Below, one piece after another: positions 60,628-64,000 of a DNA stretch of 64,000 nt. The stretch comes from Massilia sp. Root133 (GTDB taxonomy: Bacteria > Pseudomonadota > Gammaproteobacteria > Burkholderiales > Burkholderiaceae_D): positions 140,190 through 204,189 of the forward strand of contig NZ_LMEW01000034.1 in NCBI RefSeq assembly GCF_001426525.1, written 5' to 3'. The notes beneath the pieces are model-generated. The model made no database searches and had not been told where the DNA came from. It saw only the letters and a program-made list of their open reading frames with translations. A program made the position numbers and the translations under genes. Within the stretch, counting starts at the first letter, position 1. Each line of letters starts with the position of its first letter.

Positions 60628-61455
60628 TTACAGCCGCGAGCCGATCAGCGCGGCGAGCGGCAGCACGGGGATCAGTGCGTCGATGCGGTCCAGCACGCCG
60701 CCATGGCCGGGCAGCAGGTTGCTGCTGTCCTTCATGCCGGCGCGCCGCTTGAGCTGGGACTCGAACAGGTCGCCGACGATGCTGGCGGCCGTCATCAGCA
60801 CGAGCACGACGGCAAGCACGGGCCAGCCGTACGTGTGCTGGACGCGCACGGCGAAGGTGTGCGCGAAGGCGTCGCCGCCGAACTGGACCGACAGGCCGCC
60901 CAGCACGAGCACGGCGATGCCGCCGCCGATCGCGCCTTCCCACGATTTACCGGGCGAAATCGATGGCGCCAGCTTGTGCTTGCCGAACGCCTTCCCGGAA
61001 AAGTAGGCGCCGATGTCGGCCACCCACACGATCGCGAGCACGGACAGCAGGAACAGCGGCGAGTGCGAATACAGGTCGACGATGGCCGCGAAACAGCCGA
61101 CCACGGCGAACGCGTAGACGAGCGACAGCACCGTGTTCGCGGGCGTGCCCAGCGGCGGCAGGCCGATCTTCAGCGACGGCGCGAACCGGGCGATCCACAA
61201 CGCGACGCTCAGCGCCGCCCAGAACGACAGGTTCGTGTGCCCCGTGAACACGGACATCGCGAACACGGCGGACCACACGAGCGCGATCACGTGGGCGTTG
61301 TGCGTCTCCGGATTGAACAGCCGGAAGCATTCCCAGATGGCGGCGCCGAAGAACACCGTCGCCACGACCGCGAACGCCGTGTAGTTGTTGAAGTAAAGGA
61401 CTGGCAGCAAAATTGCCAGCAGCACGACGGCGGTAATGACGCGGGTTCTGAGCAT
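60628..61455 (-). CDS. cdsA: Phosphatidate cytidylyltransferase
   Basis: Makes CDP-diacylglycerol for phospholipid synthesis. A 275-residue inner-membrane protein with about eight helices and the family signature SQLKRRAGMKDSSNLLPG followed by HGGVLDRIDAL near the C-terminus. Start ATG 61455 lies 13 bases after uppS. Confidence 0.96.
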   Translation of the reverse strand: MLRTRVITAVVLLAILLPVLYFNNYTAFAVVATVFFGAAIWECFRLFNPETHNAHVIALVWSAVFAMSVFTGHTNLSFWAALSVALWIARFAPSLKIGLPPLGTPANTVLSLVYAFAVVGCFAAIVDLYSHSPLFLLSVLAIVWVADIGAYFSGKAFGKHKLAPSISPGKSWEGAIGGGIAVLVLGGLSVQFGGDAFAHTFAVRVQHTYGWPVLAVVLVLMTAASIVGDLFESQLKRRAGMKDSSNLLPGHGGVLDRIDALIPVLPLAALIGSRL

Positions 61456-61468
61456 CAGCTGTGTAGCC

Positions 61469-62221
61469 TTATTTAGCCTTGTTGGCGACCTGTTCGCCGG
61501 TGCGGCCGAAGCGGCGTTCCCGGCTCTGGTAGGACGCGATCGCCGTGTCGAGCGAGTCGGGCGAAAAGTCCGGCCAGAAGGTGTCGGTGAAGTACAGCTC
61601 CGAATACGCGAGCTGCCACAGGAGGAAGTTCGAGATGCGCTCTTCGCCGCCGGTGCGGATGAACAGGTCCGGCTCCGGCGCATAGGCCATCGCCAGGTGC
61701 TCGGCCAGCATCTCTTCGGTGTACTCGGTCACGCCCGGGTTGGCCGCGACCATCTTGCCCGTCGCCTGCATGATGTCCCAGCGGCCGCCGTAGTTGGCGC
61801 ACACGGTGACGGTCAGGCGGGCGTTGTTGGCGGTGCGGCGCTCGGCATTGGCGATCATGTCCTGCAGCTTCGCATCGAAGCGCGACAGGTCGCCCACGAC
61901 CTTCAGGCGGATGTTATTCGCATGCATTTTCGACACTTCGCGCTCGAGCGCGGTGACGAACAGGCCCATCAGGTAGGACACTTCGTCGGCCGGACGGCGC
62001 CAGTTTTCCGACGAAAACGCGAACAGCGTCAGGTATTCCACGCCACGATCCACGCAGGCTTCGACGATCTTGCGCACGGCGTCCACGCCCTTGACGTGGC
62101 CGGCCACGCGGGGCAGCAGGCGTTTGGTCGCCCAGCGGCCGTTGCCGTCCATGATGATGGCGATATGGCGCGGCACCGTCGGCGCTTCGGGGACTGCGGT
62201 GGTCGAACTTTTGAAAATCAT
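61469..62221 (-). CDS. uppS: Undecaprenyl diphosphate synthase
   Basis: Builds the C55 lipid carrier for peptidoglycan and O-antigen. The 250-residue product from ATG 62221 has HIAIIMDGNGRWATKR with catalytic Asp25, YLTLFAFSSENWRRP, and the C-terminal RTGGEERISNFLLWQLAYSELYF and WPDF. Confidence 0.97.
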   Translation of the reverse strand: MIFKSSTTAVPEAPTVPRHIAIIMDGNGRWATKRLLPRVAGHVKGVDAVRKIVEACVDRGVEYLTLFAFSSENWRRPADEVSYLMGLFVTALEREVSKMHANNIRLKVVGDLSRFDAKLQDMIANAERRTANNARLTVTVCANYGGRWDIMQATGKMVAANPGVTEYTEEMLAEHLAMAYAPEPDLFIRTGGEERISNFLLWQLAYSELYFTDTFWPDFSPDSLDTAIASYQSRERRFGRTGEQVANKAK

Positions 62222-62259
62222 AAATCTGGCCAAATGGCGGCTACAACAAAAGGCGGAAC

Positions 62260-62287
62260 GGACCGGTCAAGCCTGGCCTGCCGGTCC
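62260..62287. other. Hairpin in the uppS-frr spacer
   Basis: Perfect 7-bp stem ggaccgg/ccggtcc with a 14-base loop; no T run. Possible mRNA structure. Confidence 0.3.
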
Positions 62288-62329
62288 GACGTCCACGACG
62301 ATATGCGGCATATCATGCCGCAATACGGA

Positions 62330-62890
62330 TCACACCGTCATCACTTCTTTTTCTTTCTCGGCAACCAGCTTGTCGATGTCGACGACGGCCTTGTCGGTCA
62401 TCTTCTGGACATCGTCCTGGGCGCGGCGCTCGTCGTCTTCCGAGATCGCCTTGTCCTTGACCAGCTTCTTCAGCTGTTCGTTGGCGTCGCGGCGCACGTT
62501 GCGGACGGCGATCTTCGCGTCTTCCGCTTCCGACTTGCACAGCTTGACCATTTCCTTGCGGCGCTCTTCGGTCAGCGCCGGGGTCGGCACGCGGACGAGC
62601 TCGCCGAACGTCGACGGGTTCAGGCCCAGGTCGGATTCGCGGATCGCCTTTTCGATGACGTTCAGCATCTTCTTCTCATACGGCTGGACCCCGATGGTGC
62701 GGGCGTCGATCAGCGTCAGGTTGGCGACCATCGGCAGCGCGGTCGGCGAACCGTAGTAGTCGACCATCACATGGTCCAGGATGCCGGTGTGGGCGCGGCC
62801 GGTGCGAACCTTGGCCAGGTTGCCTCTCAGGGTCTCGATGGATTTCGCCATCTTGTCCTGGGCACTTTTTTTAACGTCAGCTACGGACAT
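62330..62890 (-). CDS. frr: Ribosome recycling factor
   Basis: Splits post-termination ribosomes with EF-G. A 186-residue protein with the expected KMAKSIETLRGNLAKVRTGR, DYYGSPTALPMVANL, PYEKKMLNVIEKAI, LGLNPSTFGELVRVPTPALTEERRKE and the final helix ending AEKEKEVMTV. Confidence 0.98.
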   Translation of the reverse strand: MSVADVKKSAQDKMAKSIETLRGNLAKVRTGRAHTGILDHVMVDYYGSPTALPMVANLTLIDARTIGVQPYEKKMLNVIEKAIRESDLGLNPSTFGELVRVPTPALTEERRKEMVKLCKSEAEDAKIAVRNVRRDANEQLKKLVKDKAISEDDERRAQDDVQKMTDKAVVDIDKLVAEKEKEVMTV

Positions 62891-62918
62891 GCTGCTCTCC
62901 TGTATTTCTAACTATTGA

Positions 62919-63635
62919 TTAAACGTGTACGAGTGTACCCTCGTCCTCGCCCATGATCACGCGCTTGAGCGCACCCGGCTTGACGATCGAGAACACCTTG
63001 ATCGGCAGCTTCTGGTCGCGGCACAGGGCGAACGCGGTGGCGTCCATCACCTGCAGGTGCTTCGCGATCGCTTCGTCGAACGAAATCTGTTCGTAGCGGG
63101 TCGCGTGCGGATCCTTTTTCGGATCGGCAGTATATACGCCATCGACCTTGGTTGCCTTCAATACAATTTCGGCCGAGATTTCCGAACCGCGCAGTGCGGC
63201 GGCGGTGTCGGTGGTGAAGAAGGGGTTGCCGGTACCGGCTGCGAACACGACGACCTTGCCCTCTTCCAGGTATTGCAGCGCCTTCGGGCGCACGTACGGC
63301 TCGACCACCTGCTCGATGCCGATCGCCGACATCACGCGGGCGGTGATGCCCTGCTGGCGCATGGCGTCGGCCAGCGCGAGCGCATTCATCACGGTGGCCA
63401 GCATCCCCATATAGTCGGCCGTCGCGCGGTCCATGCCCTGCGCACCCGGCGCGACGCCGCGGAAGATATTGCCGCCGCCAATCACCACTGCCAGTTCCAC
63501 ACCCAGCTTCGACACCTCCGCGACGTCGGCGACCATGCGCTCGATGGTGGCGCGGTTGATGCCGAACGGATCGTCGCCCATCAGCGCTTCGCCAGACAGT
63601 TTGAGGAGGACTCGTTGGTAGGCTGGTTTTGTCAT
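62919..63635 (-). CDS. pyrH: UMP kinase
   Basis: Phosphorylates UMP to UDP. The 238-residue product starts at ATG 63635, seven bases after AGGAG, giving TKPAYQRVLLKLSGEALMG; the upstream ATG at 63656 would place that site inside the gene. Signatures AVVIGGGNIFRG, MGMLATVMNALAL and FFTTDTAAALRGSEI are present. Confidence 0.97.
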   Translation of the reverse strand: MTKPAYQRVLLKLSGEALMGDDPFGINRATIERMVADVAEVSKLGVELAVVIGGGNIFRGVAPGAQGMDRATADYMGMLATVMNALALADAMRQQGITARVMSAIGIEQVVEPYVRPKALQYLEEGKVVVFAAGTGNPFFTTDTAAALRGSEISAEIVLKATKVDGVYTADPKKDPHATRYEQISFDEAIAKHLQVMDATAFALCRDQKLPIKVFSIVKPGALKRVIMGEDEGTLVHV

Positions 63636-63705
63636 GAATGGGACTCCTGTGGTCATTGATGTTCAAATTCGGTACTGCACCGGACGGGATCGCCGCCCGG
63701 TTGTA

Positions 63706-63728
63706 AAAACGGGCCTTGCGGCCCGTTC
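63706..63728 (-). terminator. Terminator after tsf
   Basis: Minus-strand stem AACGGGCC-GCAA-GGCCCGTT followed by TTT, 8 bases after the tsf stop. It partly separates rpsB-tsf from pyrH. Confidence 0.85.
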
Positions 63729-63735
63729 TCTTTTA

Positions 63736-64000
63736 TTACTGCTTGGCAGCAGCCATCTGGGCTGCCACTTCCGCTGCGAAGTCGTCGACTTTCTTCTCGA
63801 TGCCTTCGCCGACCACGTACATCGTGAATGCTTTCACGGTGGTGTTGGCGGCCTTCAGCATCTGCTCGACGCTTTGCTTGTCGTTCTTCACGAAAGCCTG
63901 GTTGAACAGCGACACTTCTTTCAGGTACTTCTGCACCGAACCGTCGATACGCTTGGCGACGATCTCGGCCGATTGCGGCTGCTTGCCTTCGGCGACGGCC
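63736..64000 (-). CDS. tsf: Elongation factor Ts (C-terminal part)
   Basis: Nucleotide exchange factor for EF-Tu. The last 87 codons are in the window: PQSAEIVAKRIDGSVQKYLKE, VSLFNQAFVKNDKQSVEQML and GEGIEKKVDDFAAEVAAQMAAA are typical of the C-terminal module. The start lies beyond 64000. Followed by a terminator and pyrH. Confidence 0.95.
   Translation of the reverse strand, partial: AVAEGKQPQSAEIVAKRIDGSVQKYLKEVSLFNQAFVKNDKQSVEQMLKAANTTVKAFTMYVVGEGIEKKVDDFAAEVAAQMAAAKQ

Overview
The window looks like part of a chromosome from a high-GC betaproteobacterium, most likely Oxalobacteraceae (Massilia/Telluria/Duganella-like). Three things point there: the gene order tsf-pyrH-frr-uppS-cdsA-dxr-rseP-bamA-skp-lpxD-fabZ-lpxA-lpxB-rnhB-trmH at the right end, the guaB-guaA / ratA-ratB / smpB neighbourhood, and the divergent ppsA/ppsR pair. 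The genus is an inference; no rRNA or tRNA gene was seen.

Layout. (1) 1-4.1 kb is a small carbohydrate-use region: a secreted GH51 arabinofuranosidase (cut by the window edge), a secreted GH27 alpha-galactosidase, a decayed IS3-type transposase and a membrane-anchored AraC-type regulator. (2) 4.375-27.524 kb is a genomic island of about 23 kb, bounded by a 16-bp direct repeat that is the last codons of guaA (Ile-Glu-Trp-Glu-stop). It carries two different McrBC-type restriction modules, one at each end, pointing outward on the left and rightward on the right. Between them lies an eight-gene minus-strand operon combining SrfA/SrfB/SrfC-like proteins with a membrane-anchored trypsin-like protease, a TerD-domain protein, two paralogous helical proteins and a TerC-like (DUF475) membrane protein. 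A uracil-DNA-glycosylase-like gene, an unknown gene coupled to the second McrB and a nuclease-fold protein complete it. No integrase gene is recognisable. (3) 27.5-43.6 kb is chromosome: guaA, guaB, ratA, ratB, smpB, small secreted proteins and lipoproteins, a Bcr/CflA exporter, lepB, a PHB-depolymerase-like esterase, a Fur-box-controlled siderophore receptor with a PepSY protein, and a stomatin/NfeD pair. (4) 43.8-48.6 kb holds a TPR protein, ppsA and its regulator ppsR, followed by a repeat cluster. (5) 48.6-64 kb holds an EAL protein and the long minus-strand envelope/translation operon (trmH-type gene back to tsf).

How it fits together. Housekeeping parts are ordinary. The island is the notable part: its GC content is visibly lower than that of its flanks, gene remnants lie between modules, and defence-type genes are packed together. 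The Srf/Ter operon links a predicted dynamin-like GTPase, an Hsp70/actin-fold ATPase, a protease and Ter proteins by stop-start overlaps. That suggests one membrane-associated machine, possibly for stress or phage response; its function is not established by the sequence.
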